A stretch of DNA of 64,000 bases from CAVVAL01 sp963740215 (GCA_963740215.1 CAVUDJ010000011.1:372001-436000); one strand, 5' to 3'. Shown: positions 42,214-51,692, counted from the first letter of the stretch. Program-made: numbers and translations. The notes: generated by a model not told the origin, from the sequence alone.

Positions 42214-42833
42214 CGGTCACCGCCCGCCCGCTCGGCTGCCCACCGCCGCCGCACGCTCTCGGAGCGCTCACGTTCTTCCAGCTGCTGCGTCACGTCACGA
42301 ACGGCGGTTTCCAGGGACGGCACCCAACGGTCGGCGATCGCGTGCAGCCGGCGCCGGACATCGACGACCTCCGCGTCGACGATCCGCAGCGCGGTCTCGG
42401 TGGCCGCGTGCCGGACAGCAGCTTCAAGCGCGAGCCGGTAGGCCGCCTCCGCCTCCGCCAGCGCCGCGTTGCCCGGCTGGCGGGCTGCCGGCGACGTGGC
42501 CGGGATCGTGCAGGTCATCCGTGCGGGATACACGACGCCCATGACGGTGCTCCATTCGATCGACACCTCGGCGGGCGCTGTTCGGGTGGCCAGCCGGAGC
42601 TCGCGCTCGCCACCGAGCACGGCCGCGCGCAGCAGCCACCGCTCGGCCTGTTCACACCGGTCCCGCCAGGCGGCGCCGGTGTGGCCGAGCAGCAGTTGGA
42701 ACCGTTCGCGCTCTCCGTGCAGGATCCGCAGCTTGCGGTCCAGCAGGTCGACTCCCCGCCGGGCGGTGTCGAGCCGGCGGCGCAGCCACAGGCGGCCGGC
42801 GCGTCCGGGCGGTACCCGGCGCAGGTCAGGCAT
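42210..42833 (-). CDS. ntpD: V-type ATPase subunit D (central stalk)
   Basis: A 207-residue coiled-coil protein. The N-terminus, LRRVPPGRAGRLWLRRRLDTARRGVDLLDRKLRIL, is the typical subunit D start; the C-terminal helix includes RRLHAIADRWVPSLETAVRDVTQQLEERE. As rotor shaft it links the A3B3 head to the ring. ATG 42833 lies inside the end of subunit B (eight-base overlap). Gene order A-B-D agrees with bacterial V-ATPase operons. Confidence 0.88.
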   Translation of the reverse strand: MPDLRRVPPGRAGRLWLRRRLDTARRGVDLLDRKLRILHGERERFQLLLGHTGAAWRDRCEQAERWLLRAAVLGGERELRLATRTAPAEVSIEWSTVMGVVYPARMTCTIPATSPAARQPGNAALAEAEAAYRLALEAAVRHAATETALRIVDAEVVDVRRRLHAIADRWVPSLETAVRDVTQQLEERERSESVRRRWAAERAGGDR

Positions 42834-44235
42834 GGCGCTCACCACCCGTGCCGGTGACCGGCGCGTACTTGTCGATCAGGGTGGCCGGCAGCATGGTCAG
42901 CTCGCGGCGCGGCAGCACGGCGAGGGCTCGCCAGGCGCGGTCGAGGGTGTCGGCAAGGTCACGGCGTTCGTCCGGCCGCTGGTTGACGAAGTCCCGTTCG
43001 AACACCCCGGCGAAGTCGAGATACTGGCGGTCGGTGCCGCTCAACGTGCTGGCGCCCACGAGTTCGGCGAGTTCCCGCACCTGGCGTGCGCGGGCGAGCG
43101 CGGCCAGCAGCTGCGCGGCGAGGTCGAGGTGGTCCGCGCGGGTCCGTTCGGCTCCGGCGCCCTTGCGCATCAGGCGGGACAGCGACGCCAGCGCGTCCAG
43201 CGGCGGGTAGACGCCGTGGGCGTGCACCTCGCTGGAGAGCACGATCTGCCCCTCCGTGATGTAGCCGGTCAGATCGGGTACGGGGTGGGTGATGTCGCCC
43301 GCCGGCATGGTGAGCAGCGGCATCACCGTCACCGAGCCGGGCTTGCCACGTATCCGCCCGCACCGCTCGTAGAGGGACGCCAGGTCGCTGTAGAGGTAAC
43401 CGGGGTAGGCGTGCCGTGCCGGTACCTCGCCGCGGGCCGCCGACACCTCCCGCAGCGCCTCGCAGTAGCTGGTCATGTCGGCCGCCACCACCAGTACGTG
43501 CATGCCGCGGACGAACGCGAGATGCTCCGCGATCGTCAGCGCGAGCCGGGGGGTGAGGATCCGCTCGACGACCGGGTCATCGGCCGTATTGAGCAGTAGC
43601 ACCAGCTCGCCCGCCGCCGAGCGCTCCTCAAGCGCGTCCCGGGCCGCCGCCGCGTCGGCATGGGTCAGGCCCATCGCGGCGAAGACAACGCTGAACGGGG
43701 CACCGCCCGCGGATGCCTGTGCGGCGATCTGAGTGGCCAGCTCCAGATGCGGCAAGCCCGCCACCGAGAACACCGGCAGCTTCTGCCCGCGCACGAGCGT
43801 GGTGAGGGCGTCGATGGCGGAGACACCGGTGATCACCGGTTCGGCGGGTGGCTCTCTCATGGTCGGGTTGAGCGGCGCTCCGGCCACCGGGGCGGTCACG
43901 GTGCCGAACACCGGCGGCCCGCCGTCCAGCGGCTCGCCACGCCCGTTGCAGACCCGGCCGAGCCAGCCCGAACCCACGGGGATGCGCAGCGGGCTCCCGT
44001 CGAACGTGATCCGCGTGCCGTCGAGGCCGATCCCGTCGGTGCCCTCCAGCACCTCGACGACCGCCAGGTCGCGGTCCACCTCCAGCACGAGCCCGTGCCG
44101 CCACTCCCCCGAGGCGAGCCGGATCCGCGCGAACTCGTCCCAGCCCACGCCGCTGACGCCCTGCACCAGCAGCAGCGGTCCACGTAGCTCGGTGACGCCG
44201 GAGTACTCGATCCCAGGCCTGGCGCCGGTGTTCAT
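42826..44235 (-). CDS. ntpB: V-type ATPase subunit B
   Basis: A 469-residue non-catalytic head subunit. Landmarks are IEYSGVTELRGPLLLVQGVSGVGWDE, the P-loop-like but degenerate SVAGLPHLELATQIAAQA, HVLVVAADMTSYCEALREVSAARGEVPARHAYPGYLYSDLA and GSVTVMPLLTMPAGDITHPVPDLTGYITEGQIVL. All are standard for V/A-type B. The start overlaps the A stop (ATGA). It forms the regulatory nucleotide interface in the hexamer. Confidence 0.93.
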   Translation of the reverse strand: MNTGARPGIEYSGVTELRGPLLLVQGVSGVGWDEFARIRLASGEWRHGLVLEVDRDLAVVEVLEGTDGIGLDGTRITFDGSPLRIPVGSGWLGRVCNGRGEPLDGGPPVFGTVTAPVAGAPLNPTMREPPAEPVITGVSAIDALTTLVRGQKLPVFSVAGLPHLELATQIAAQASAGGAPFSVVFAAMGLTHADAAAARDALEERSAAGELVLLLNTADDPVVERILTPRLALTIAEHLAFVRGMHVLVVAADMTSYCEALREVSAARGEVPARHAYPGYLYSDLASLYERCGRIRGKPGSVTVMPLLTMPAGDITHPVPDLTGYITEGQIVLSSEVHAHGVYPPLDALASLSRLMRKGAGAERTRADHLDLAAQLLAALARARQVRELAELVGASTLSGTDRQYLDFAGVFERDFVNQRPDERRDLADTLDRAWRALAVLPRRELTMLPATLIDKYAPVTGTGGERHA

Positions 44236-45953
44236 GTCAGCGCCTCCAGCCGGGTCAGCAGGTCCGCCGTCTGGCGGTGGACGCCGTCCGCGTCCTCAGG
44301 GCCGACGTCGTCCCGGGCCCGCAGCAGCGGGGAGAAGTCCAGCTCCTCGATGGTGGTGGCGGGCACTCCGGCCTCGATGCGCGCCTCACAGGCCTCGATC
44401 ACGTCGAGCACGACGTCCAGGAGGGCGGCGGCCTTGCCCGCACCGCAGTACGCGTCCTGCTTCGACAGCGCGCTCTGCTGGAGCACGCCCTCGCGCAGCA
44501 GCCGGCCGGCGAGCAGCACCACCCGTTCGTGCCCGGGCAGCGCCCCGACACCGACCAGTTCGGCCAGCGCCGCCAAGCGGTCGGCCTCGGCGAGCAGGCT
44601 CACCACCTGCCCCCGGCGCCGCGCCCAGGCTGGGTCGCCGTTGCGCGCGTGCCACGCGCCGAACGCCTCCACGTCGCGGGAGAACGAGTCGGCCCAGGTG
44701 ACGGCCGGATAGTGCCGGGCGTACGCGAGGTCCCGGTCGAGTGTCCACAGTGAGCGGACGAATCGCTGGGTGTGCGCGGTCACGGGTTCGGTCATGTCGC
44801 CGCCTGGCGGGGAGACCGCACCCACGATCGTGACGGAGCCCTCGGCGCCACTCAGGGTGACGCCCTGTGCGGCGCGCTCGTAGAAGGCCGCCAGTGCGGA
44901 CGCCAGCTCTGCCGGGTACCCCTCCTCGGCGGGCAGCGCGCCGGTCCGGGACGCGAACTCGCGCAGCGCCTCGGCCCACCGCGAGGTCGAGTCGGCGATG
45001 ACGACCACGTCGTGGCCCATGTCCCGGTAGAACTCGGCGACCGTCACGCCGGTGTAGATGCTCGCCTCGCGCGCCATGATGGGCATGTTGGAGGTGTTGG
45101 CGACGACAACCGTCCGGTCGGACAGCAGCCCACCGGTGCGCGGGTCGGTCAGCTCGCCGAGTTCGTCGATGACGTCGGCCATCTCGTTGCCGCGCTCACC
45201 GCACCCGACGTAGACGATGACGTCGGCGTCGCACCACTTCGCGATCTGCTGGAGCAGCATGGTTTTGCCGGTGCCGAACCCGCCTGGCACGGCGGCGGTG
45301 CCGCCTTTCGCGACCGGAAACACCGCGTCCAGCACCCGCTGCCCGGTGACCAGCGGTTCAGTGCCCTCGCGCCGCTCCCGCAGCGGCCGCGAGCGGCGAA
45401 CCGGCCACCATTGCGCCAGCGTGACCTCGGTACCGCCGATCCGGGCGACGACCTCGTCGGCGCCGCACGCGCCAGCGTCGCGGACCCACTCCAGCCGGCC
45501 GCTGACACCGGGTGGTACCTGCACCCGGTGCGCGACGGGTCCCGCGTCGTCCACGGTGCCGAGCACCGTACCCGCGGCCACGTCGCCGCCTGCCGCCGTG
45601 ACCGGAGTGAACGTCCACGTGCGGCCATCGGCGCTGCTGAGTGAGCGAGGCACGAGCCACACAGGCGCACCGGTCAGGGGGCGAAGCATCCCGTCGAAGA
45701 CCCCGCCGAGCAGCCCCGGACCGAGCGGCACCGCGAGCGGGTGACCGAGCGCGGTCGCGGCGTCGCCCGGCCGGAGCCCCCCGGTGTACTCGTAGACCTG
45801 TGCGGACAGCCCGTCCGGCCGGACCCGGACGACCTCTCCGGGCAGCCGGTCCGGACCGATCTCAAGCACCTCTGCCATGGCCGCGCCACCGAGACCACCC
45901 ACCTCGACGAGCGGACCGTTGACGCGTAGCACTCGGCCAACACGCGGTGTCAC
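44232..45953 (-). CDS. ntpA: V-type ATPase catalytic subunit A
   Basis: A 573-residue catalytic subunit. Walker A is GGFGTGKTMLLQQIAKW (about residues 224-240), followed by YVGCGERGNEMADVIDEL with the catalytic Glu. The bulge domain lies at about residues 100-180, and ADSTSRWAEALRE and GAVSPPGGDMTEPV are family signatures. I chose GTG 45953, which overlaps the upstream stop as GTGA; another GTG lies nine bases further up. It could hydrolyse or synthesise ATP; direction cannot be read from sequence. Confidence 0.93.
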   Translation of the reverse strand: MTPRVGRVLRVNGPLVEVGGLGGAAMAEVLEIGPDRLPGEVVRVRPDGLSAQVYEYTGGLRPGDAATALGHPLAVPLGPGLLGGVFDGMLRPLTGAPVWLVPRSLSSADGRTWTFTPVTAAGGDVAAGTVLGTVDDAGPVAHRVQVPPGVSGRLEWVRDAGACGADEVVARIGGTEVTLAQWWPVRRSRPLRERREGTEPLVTGQRVLDAVFPVAKGGTAAVPGGFGTGKTMLLQQIAKWCDADVIVYVGCGERGNEMADVIDELGELTDPRTGGLLSDRTVVVANTSNMPIMAREASIYTGVTVAEFYRDMGHDVVVIADSTSRWAEALREFASRTGALPAEEGYPAELASALAAFYERAAQGVTLSGAEGSVTIVGAVSPPGGDMTEPVTAHTQRFVRSLWTLDRDLAYARHYPAVTWADSFSRDVEAFGAWHARNGDPAWARRRGQVVSLLAEADRLAALAELVGVGALPGHERVVLLAGRLLREGVLQQSALSKQDAYCGAGKAAALLDVVLDVIEACEARIEAGVPATTIEELDFSPLLRARDDVGPEDADGVHRQTADLLTRLEALT

Positions 45954-46492
45954 GGCGCCCACCGCCGCTCAAGTTCGGCACCGACCGTGTCGATCGCGCG
46001 GTCGACGAACCCGTCGAGGGAGTAGTCGACGCGGCGGCTGCCGAGCTCGGCGACCCATCCGCCGCTCTCGTGCTCGGTGAGCGCCGCCGCCGTGCCGAGG
46101 TCGGCCCGGGCAGCGGCGGCGAGCGTGTCCAACAGCTCGGGCTCGTCGCGCAGGCCGAGAGCCGCCGCCCTGCTCGCGTCACGGAGGCGGCCGACGGCGT
46201 CCCTGCGCGAGCGCAGCACGGTGGCGCGAGCCTGTCTGCGGGCGCGGGCACGTTCGCCGACCAGTGCCGCTTCGACGTCGGCCCGGCTCTCGGCGCGCGC
46301 CGCCGCGAGCAGCTCGGCCGCCTGCGCGCGAGCCGCGCCGATCTGGGCCGCCGCGTCAGCGTCCGCGGCGGCGAGCTCGGCGGCGGCATCCGCGCGGGCT
46401 GCCGCGAGGAGTGCTTCGCGGACGGGTGCGAGCGCCGCGGGTGCAGCCGCCCGGCCGGGCGCGGTCAGGGAGCCGGCGGGATGCATAGTCAT
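45950..46492 (-). CDS. ntpE: V-type ATPase subunit E (peripheral stalk)
   Basis: A 180-residue protein. The first half is an Ala-rich coiled coil (LLAAARADAAAELAAADADAAAQIGAARAQAAELLAA) and the second half a small globular domain ending GGWVAELGSRRVDYSLDGFVDRAIDTVGAELERRWAP. This is the subunit E pattern. ATG 46492 overlaps the subunit F stop by four bases, and its own stop overlaps the subunit A start. Confidence 0.82.
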   Translation of the reverse strand: MTMHPAGSLTAPGRAAAPAALAPVREALLAAARADAAAELAAADADAAAQIGAARAQAAELLAAARAESRADVEAALVGERARARRQARATVLRSRRDAVGRLRDASRAAALGLRDEPELLDTLAAAARADLGTAAALTEHESGGWVAELGSRRVDYSLDGFVDRAIDTVGAELERRWAP

Positions 46493-46716
46493 GACGGCAT
46501 CACCACAGTCACGGGCCAGCCACGCTCGCGCTCCGGGCCCAGCGCCTCGGCCGCTGCCGGGGTGAGCACGACGACAGCGACATCCTCTGGCAGTGCACGC
46601 CAGGCGTCCCACACGGCCGAGGGGCTCTCCGCTTCCTCGACTAATGCACCGGCCAGCCCGAACCCGGCGACGCGGATCCGCTCGCCCAGCACCGCGATCC
46701 GGCCGCTCGACCTCAT
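46489..46716 (-). CDS. ntpF: V-type ATPase subunit F
   Basis: A 75-residue protein with the Rossmann-like subunit F start GRIAVLGERIRVAGFGLAGALV, followed by VAVVVLTPAAAEALGPE and WPVTVVMPS. It is short, as expected for F, and regulates coupling at the central stalk. It sits between K and E with a four-base overlap onto E. Confidence 0.8.
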   Translation of the reverse strand: MRSSGRIAVLGERIRVAGFGLAGALVEEAESPSAVWDAWRALPEDVAVVVLTPAAAEALGPERERGWPVTVVMPS

Positions 46717-46739
46717 GGCTGCACCCCGTAGGTCATGTG

Positions 46740-47180
46740 TCAGGCCCGTCCGATGAGGATGATCGCGACGATCAACCCGTAGATCGCGATACCCTCTGCC
46801 AGCCCGACGATCACCATCGCGCGACCGAACAGCTCGGGCCGCTCGCTCATGGCCGCCAGCGCCGCGGCGCCGGTGTAGGCCACCGCGATCGCGGCACCGA
46901 TGGAGGATCCGGCCACCGCGATCGCGGCACCGATCAGCGCCGGGCCGCCAACCCCTTCCGAGCTTGGCTCCTCGGCGGCCACGGTCATCGTGCTGGGGTC
47001 GCCCGCGCTTGCCGGGTCGCCGGTGAAGGCGAGGATCACCAGCGCGAGAGCGGCCACCAGCATGGCGAGGTTCACCACGACGAGCACGTGCGGCCCGACT
47101 CGCCCGCCGCGCCGCAGCAGGACGTGCACGAATACAGCGCCCACCAGCAGCGCGGGCAGCGCGACCAACCAGGTCATCAT
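46740..47180 (-). CDS. ntpK: V-type ATPase proteolipid subunit K (c-ring)
   Basis: A 146-residue proteolipid with four helices. The last pair holds GAAIAVAGSSIGAAIAVAYTG and VIVGLAEGIAIYGLIVAIILIG; the Glu in LAEG is the expected ion carrier, and the first helix pair lacks a carboxylate, as in 16-kDa V-type rings. The ATG pair at 47175-47180 is preceded by GAGGAG at ideal spacing. The same frame runs open into the upstream subunit I gene without a stop, so K may be made both from this internal start and as a fusion tail. I see no clear sodium-site Gln, so protons are the simpler guess. Confidence 0.8.
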   Translation of the reverse strand: MMTWLVALPALLVGAVFVHVLLRRGGRVGPHVLVVVNLAMLVAALALVILAFTGDPASAGDPSTMTVAAEEPSSEGVGGPALIGAAIAVAGSSIGAAIAVAYTGAAALAAMSERPELFGRAMVIVGLAEGIAIYGLIVAIILIGRA

Positions 47181-48593
47181 GAGCGTCTCCTCAAGATCGG
47201 TACCGGCGGCGATCGGCAGGTGCCATGGGCGGAACGGCCGCCCTTCCTGCGGTTGGAACACGCGCGAGAACAGTTCGTAGTACTCAAGCCGCAACGCCTG
47301 CACGCCAGCGACCAGGGCTTCCAGGGCGAATGCGACGGCGTTGCCCAGCACGAATACGGCGACCGCCCCGACCATGGCCAGGCCGCCCCTCAGCCACAGG
47401 CCGGTGGTGCCCGTCCACACCAGCCAACCCAGCGCGGCGTGGGTCAGGCCGAAGGCCGCGAGCCGCGCGAACGACACAACGTTGGAGCCGAGCCGGATGA
47501 CCAGGTCGAACAGCTCAACAACGGCCTGCAGGATGCCGGCTCCGCCACCGGAGCGCGCGAGCAGGCCCGCGAACGCGAGGACGAGCGCCACCAAGGCGAG
47601 CGTGACGCCCAGCGTCACCAGCCAGTCCACGCCGGCATACCAGCCGCCCGCGACGAGACCGGCCGCGAGGAAGAGCAGCGAGCCGGCGATGCCGGACGGC
47701 GCGTACAGAGCGAAGGACCATCCTCCCTCACGTACCCGGTTCACCGTGCCCAGCGCGTAGGCGCAGGCCAGCAGCACCGCGCCCAGCCCGATGCCGGCCA
47801 CCAGCAGGGTGATCGGCTCCTCCAGCGGTGACAGCCACACGACCGGCACCACCCCGGTTGGTCCGAAGAACTCGCCGTAGGCCAGGCCGGCCAGCATGCT
47901 GGCGAGCCCGGCGCCCGCCACGAACAGCCAGTGCGGCCGCAGGGCTGCCAGCCGCCGTGGCCAGCCAGCCCGGATCAAGAGCGCCCCGAGCAGGATCAGG
48001 GCGCCGTGGCCAGCGTCGCCGAACATAACACCGAACATGACGATGTAGGCGAGGCCGGCGAGCACCGTCGGGTCGACGTCCCGGTAGGGCACCGTGCCGT
48101 ACGTCTCGACCAGCGGCGCGAAGGTGCGGCCGGCGCCCTCGTGGCGCAGCATCGTGGGCGGTTCGGAGCCTGGCGGGCGCGGCAGGGGCACGACGGCGGC
48201 GCCCACCTCGGCGAGGCCGGCGGAGAGTGTCGCGACTCCGGCCGAGGGTGTCCAGCCCACCAGCGCCGCCACGCTGCCGTGCTCGATCGCGTCTTCCCGG
48301 TAGGTCTCCAGCTCGGCCTCCCCGGCGAGCAGGCTCGCCTCCCCGGCCTGTTCGAGCGCGTCCAGGTCCGGCGCTGCCGGGGCTAGGCGCGCGTCCGCCG
48401 GCGTGTCGGTGCGTAGCCGTTGCAGGCGCCGAGCCGCATCCCCCGGAACCGAATCACCCGGGCCGGCGACCCGGTCGATCTCGACGGCACCGGCGGCGGC
48501 GATCCGTACCAGCATGTCGCGCAGCGACGCCTGCGGCGCCACCAGTGCGACCCGGCTCATCGGTGCGGGTGTGACGACCTCACGCCACGGCAT
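46740..48593 (-). CDS. ntpI: V-type ATPase subunit I (a-subunit) reading through in frame into subunit K
   Basis: From ATG 48593 (MPWREVVTPAPMSRVALVAP, with GGAGG six bases upstream) the subunit I part runs about 470 residues. It has a cytoplasmic N-terminal domain and about seven helices, including LAYIVMFGVMFGDAGHGALILLG, LGSNVVSFARLAAFGLTHAALG with the essential Arg region, and RLEYYELFSRVFQPQEGRPFRPWHL. The N-terminal domain (about 150 residues) is shorter than in Thermus or eukaryotes. There is no stop between this part and subunit K, giving 617 residues in all. Either I is fused to K, or a lost stop or sequencing indel hides the I terminus. The 5' end overlaps subunit C. Confidence 0.8.
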   Translation of the reverse strand: MPWREVVTPAPMSRVALVAPQASLRDMLVRIAAAGAVEIDRVAGPGDSVPGDAARRLQRLRTDTPADARLAPAAPDLDALEQAGEASLLAGEAELETYREDAIEHGSVAALVGWTPSAGVATLSAGLAEVGAAVVPLPRPPGSEPPTMLRHEGAGRTFAPLVETYGTVPYRDVDPTVLAGLAYIVMFGVMFGDAGHGALILLGALLIRAGWPRRLAALRPHWLFVAGAGLASMLAGLAYGEFFGPTGVVPVVWLSPLEEPITLLVAGIGLGAVLLACAYALGTVNRVREGGWSFALYAPSGIAGSLLFLAAGLVAGGWYAGVDWLVTLGVTLALVALVLAFAGLLARSGGGAGILQAVVELFDLVIRLGSNVVSFARLAAFGLTHAALGWLVWTGTTGLWLRGGLAMVGAVAVFVLGNAVAFALEALVAGVQALRLEYYELFSRVFQPQEGRPFRPWHLPIAAGTDLEETLMMTWLVALPALLVGAVFVHVLLRRGGRVGPHVLVVVNLAMLVAALALVILAFTGDPASAGDPSTMTVAAEEPSSEGVGGPALIGAAIAVAGSSIGAAIAVAYTGAAALAAMSERPELFGRAMVIVGLAEGIAIYGLIVAIILIGRA

Positions 48594-49507
48594 CGAACAC
48601 CTCCAGCGGACCGCCACCGCGAGCGGCCAGTTCGAGCGCCGCCTGTGCCTGCCACGCGTCCACGGCAAGGAGCGCCACCGATCCGAGCACCGGACCAGGC
48701 CCGAACCGGGATGAGGTGAGCATGCGCCGCCCCTCCTGACCGATCCGCGACCACCACGCCGCTTCGGCCAGCCACAGCTCGGCGCTGTCCACGACCCCGG
48801 CGAGCGCCCACCGGGCGGCGGCCGGCATCCGGGCGGCGAGGTCGGCCAGTGACGTGGCCGCGGTCCACCCGGTGCCCAGCACGCTGCTGACCGCCGCAGC
48901 CGCTGGCTCGGGAAGCCGGCCGCCACCGGCGCCGAACAGCTCGCGCGCGACGAGCAGAGCGGTGCCGCCGGCAGCCCACCGCTCCGCCAGGGGGACCTGT
49001 GCGGCCACCCGGCGCGCCCACGCCAGGCGTGTTCCCAGCGCCACGAGCCGCGGGGTCGCACCGCCGGGGTCACCCCAGACAGACATCGCGAGCGCGGCCT
49101 GGAGCTCGTCCAGCGATCGAGCCTCGCTCAGCCTGGGCCAGGCGCTCGCCAACGTGCCCAGGCGGTAGCGTGGCCCGGCCGGTTCCCCGGTCAGCTCCCG
49201 CACATGCTCGTCGATGTTGGCGACCTCGAACCAGCCGGCGAGTACCCGCATCATCTCGCCGCCGGCGGCGGGCAGCCAGCCGGCGAGCACCCGCACGTTC
49301 CACAAGCAGCGTGGCGCCGACCGCGTGCTGAGCTTCGGCGAGAGTCTGACCCTGCTGGACGTCGTGGCCGTACGGGCCTGCGGCGAGCACGCTGAGCGCT
49401 TCCTCCAACGACCGGTTGGCGGCGACCGCGCGCAGCCGTGCCGCACCTACCCGCCTGCGTGCCATCGCCTTGGCCCGGACGGAGCCGGCGACCCAGCCGG
49501 CGCTCAC
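48580..49507 (-). CDS. ntpC: V-type ATPase subunit C/d-like, +1 frameshift
   Basis: From start 49507 (MSAGWVAGSVRAKAMARRRVG) the frame gives AVAANRSLEEALSVLAAGPYG and TLAEAQHAVGATLL. Near 49307 one extra base moves the reading to WNVRVLAGWLPAAGGEMMRVLAGWFEVANIDEHVRELTGE, continuing to VDAWQAQAALELAARGG and the stop at 48580. The restored length is about 308 residues. Helical composition, the two repeated RVLAGW motifs, and the place between stalk subunit and subunit I match the V-ATPase AC39/subunit C socket. The shift is probably an error. Confidence 0.75.
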
Positions 49508-49980
49508 GGCTGCGCTCCGGATCGGGACGCCTGGGCGATGTCGCCAGCGAGTGCGCGAATGTCGTCCCGTACGCGAGAGAGCACCATGGCGACCGTGTTT
49601 GGCAGCTGGCGGTCGGCCCGCTGGCGGATTTCCTCGGCCTCATGGTCGGCCTGCGCCTGTAGCTCCGCGGCGACGGTCTCGGCCCGGCGACGCAGCTCGG
49701 CAGCCGCGCCGGCCCGCTCGGCCCGGACGTCGAGCCTCGCCTGGGACAACACGTCGCGGGCGCGGTCGATCCCCGACTGCCGGCGTCGGGCCGCTTCGGC
49801 AGCCGCGGCGGAGCGGATCCGTCGGCATTCGTCCTCGACGCCGGTGAGCGCCGCGAACACTGGCGCAAGCTCCGCTTCCAAGCCCGCGCGCCGGTCAACC
49901 GGGACGCCGGCCGGAGCCGCCGCGCCCGGCGAACCGACCGGCCGCAGCCGGTCCAGCACATCTCGCGTGCTCAGCCTCAC
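49504..49980 (-). CDS. V-type ATPase peripheral-stalk subunit (G/H-like)
   Basis: A 158-residue, strongly helical protein with a long coiled coil (CRRIRSAAAAEAARRRQSGIDRARDVLSQARLDV and RADRQLPNTVAMVLSRVRDDI). It resembles the G/H stator partner of subunit E. It starts at a codon at 49980 and overlaps the subunit C start by four bases. It is the first V-ATPase gene, 32 bases after the acyl carrier protein gene. The assignment rests on composition and position more than on signature residues. Confidence 0.65.
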   Translation of the reverse strand: MRLSTRDVLDRLRPVGSPGAAAPAGVPVDRRAGLEAELAPVFAALTGVEDECRRIRSAAAAEAARRRQSGIDRARDVLSQARLDVRAERAGAAAELRRRAETVAAELQAQADHEAEEIRQRADRQLPNTVAMVLSRVRDDIRALAGDIAQASRSGAQP

Positions 49981-50012
49981 AGCCGCCTCCTCCCGCCGTT
50001 ACATGGCCGCGG

Positions 50013-50255
50013 TCAGGCCTTGGCGACGAGGTAGCTCACGCAGCCGCTAAGCGTGGTGAGCTTCGGGTAGTCGTCCTCGGGGATACGGACGCCGGCCGCC
50101 TGGTCGATACCGACCACGAGGTTCATGAAGTCCAACGAATCGAGATCCAGCTCGCGCCGCAGATCAGCGTCGTCGGGAACGTCGGCAAGGTCCACTTCGG
50201 GCGCGATCCCGGCAAGGGTCTCAGCCACGATGTCGCGTGCTCTGGACTCGTTCAC
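50013..50255 (-). CDS. Acyl carrier protein
   Basis: An 80-residue acyl carrier protein. The phosphopantetheine site is ELDLDSLDFMNLVVGIDQAAG with Ser40, and the rest forms the four-helix acidic fold (IPEDDYPKLTTLSGCVSYLVA). It overlaps the E2 gene by four bases and precedes the V-ATPase genes. No fatty acid or polyketide synthase genes are nearby. A role as acceptor of an acetyl or octanoyl/lipoyl group for the adjacent E2 is a reasonable guess. Confidence 0.88.
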   Translation of the reverse strand: MNESRARDIVAETLAGIAPEVDLADVPDDADLRRELDLDSLDFMNLVVGIDQAAGVRIPEDDYPKLTTLSGCVSYLVAKA

Positions 50256-51692
50256 AGCTCCTCCGGATGGTGTAGGTGTTCGTCTATCGCGGCGAGGAAC
50301 AGCGCCCCGCGGTGCCCGTCACTGACACGGTGGTCGGCAGAGAGCGTCGCGGTGACGACAGAACGGACGCCGAGCAGCCCGTCCACTGCCCACGGCCGCT
50401 CAACCACCGAGCCGAAGCCGACCAGGGCCACCTGCGGCGGATAGATCACGCCATACACCGTCTCGACGCCCTGGTCACCGAGGTTCGTCACGGTCAGCGA
50501 AGGCTCGGCCAGCTCGGTGCCGCGCAACCGGCCGGCCTTGGCGCGATTCACGAGGTCCCGCAGCTGCGCCATCAGCTCGCCAGGGCTGAGCGTGTCCGCG
50601 CCTTCGATCGCAGGCGTGAGCAGCCCGCCGCCCCGCAGCGCGACCGGAATCCCGAGCCGGACGGTGCCCGACGGCCGGAACTCACCGTCCACGAAATGCC
50701 CGTTCATTTCGGCGAACGAGTGGGCAGCGAGCGCGGTGGCCTTGAACAGCAACGCTGACGGCACGACGCGGTCAGCCACCGCGAGGCCGGCGTTGTACTC
50801 ACGCAACCAGGCGAGGGCGCTGGTCATGTCGATCGTGGTGGCGAGGTAGTAGTGCGGGATCTCGCGCTTCGAGCGGGCCATCAGGTCGCCGATCGCGCGG
50901 CGCATCGCCGCCTGCCGGGCACGCGCCGCTTCGGCGGCGCGCACGGGCGGCGATTCGGTGGCGCGCACGGCGGGAGCCGGTGCCTCCGGAGCGGACACGG
51001 CATTGCGAGGGGGCGGTGTCTCCGGGGCCTCTGCCGCGGCCACGTCCGCCGCGGTGATTGCGCCGCCGGGTCCCGTGCCGTGGACGTCCGCGAGGTCGAT
51101 GCCGGCGTCCCGGGCTCGCCGCCGGGCGAGCGGGGAGGCCGCCGGACCGCGCGAGGACGCACGCATGCGTGGGGGCATCGCTTCAGGGCCGGCGTGAATG
51201 GCCGCGGCACGTTCCACATCGGACCGTACGATGCGACCATCCACACCGGTGCCGATCACGTCCTTGAGGTCCACGCCTAGGCGTTTGGCCAGTGTCCGGA
51301 CGACCGGCGACGGCCTCGGTACGCCGTGCCGCACTGGCACCGGCTCCGGGCGCGCCACCACTTCTAGCGCCGCCGCTGGCTCGGGCGCCGGCTTGGCAAC
51401 CGGCTCTGGTTTGGCTACGGGTTTGGCTCGGGCGCCGGCTTTGCGCCGGGCCCGCGCCGGCTGGAGACAAGCGCGCCAACGCGGTGCCGACCGGCACCTG
51501 TGTCCCGACCGGCACCAGGATCTCCTCGACCGTGCCGTCCTCGAACACCTCAATCTCGATCGCGGCCTTGGCGGTGTCGACTACAGCTACGATCTGGCCA
51601 CGCTCCACCGTGTCGCCTGGTTTGACCAGCCAATCGATGACTGTGCCGGACTCCATGTCCGCGCCGAGCACTGGCATCCGGAAATCAGTCAT
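50252..51692 (-). CDS. 2-oxo acid dehydrogenase E2 (dihydrolipoamide acyltransferase), +1 frameshift
   Basis: From ATG 51692 (MTDFRMPVLGADMESG) a lipoyl domain carries Lys42 in VDTAKAAIEIEV. Near 51470 one extra G in a GGG run shifts the frame into an Ala/Pro-rich linker (ARAKPVAKPEPVAKPAPEP). Two peripheral-subunit-binding domains follow (SPVVRTLAKRLGVDLKDVIGTG and SPLARRRARDAGIDLADVHGTG). The catalytic domain ends with TATLSADHRVSDGHRGALFL, the DHRxxDG motif. The restored length is about 479 residues. Two binding domains in one E2 are unusual. It acts with E1alpha/beta; no E3 gene is present in the window. Confidence 0.87.
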
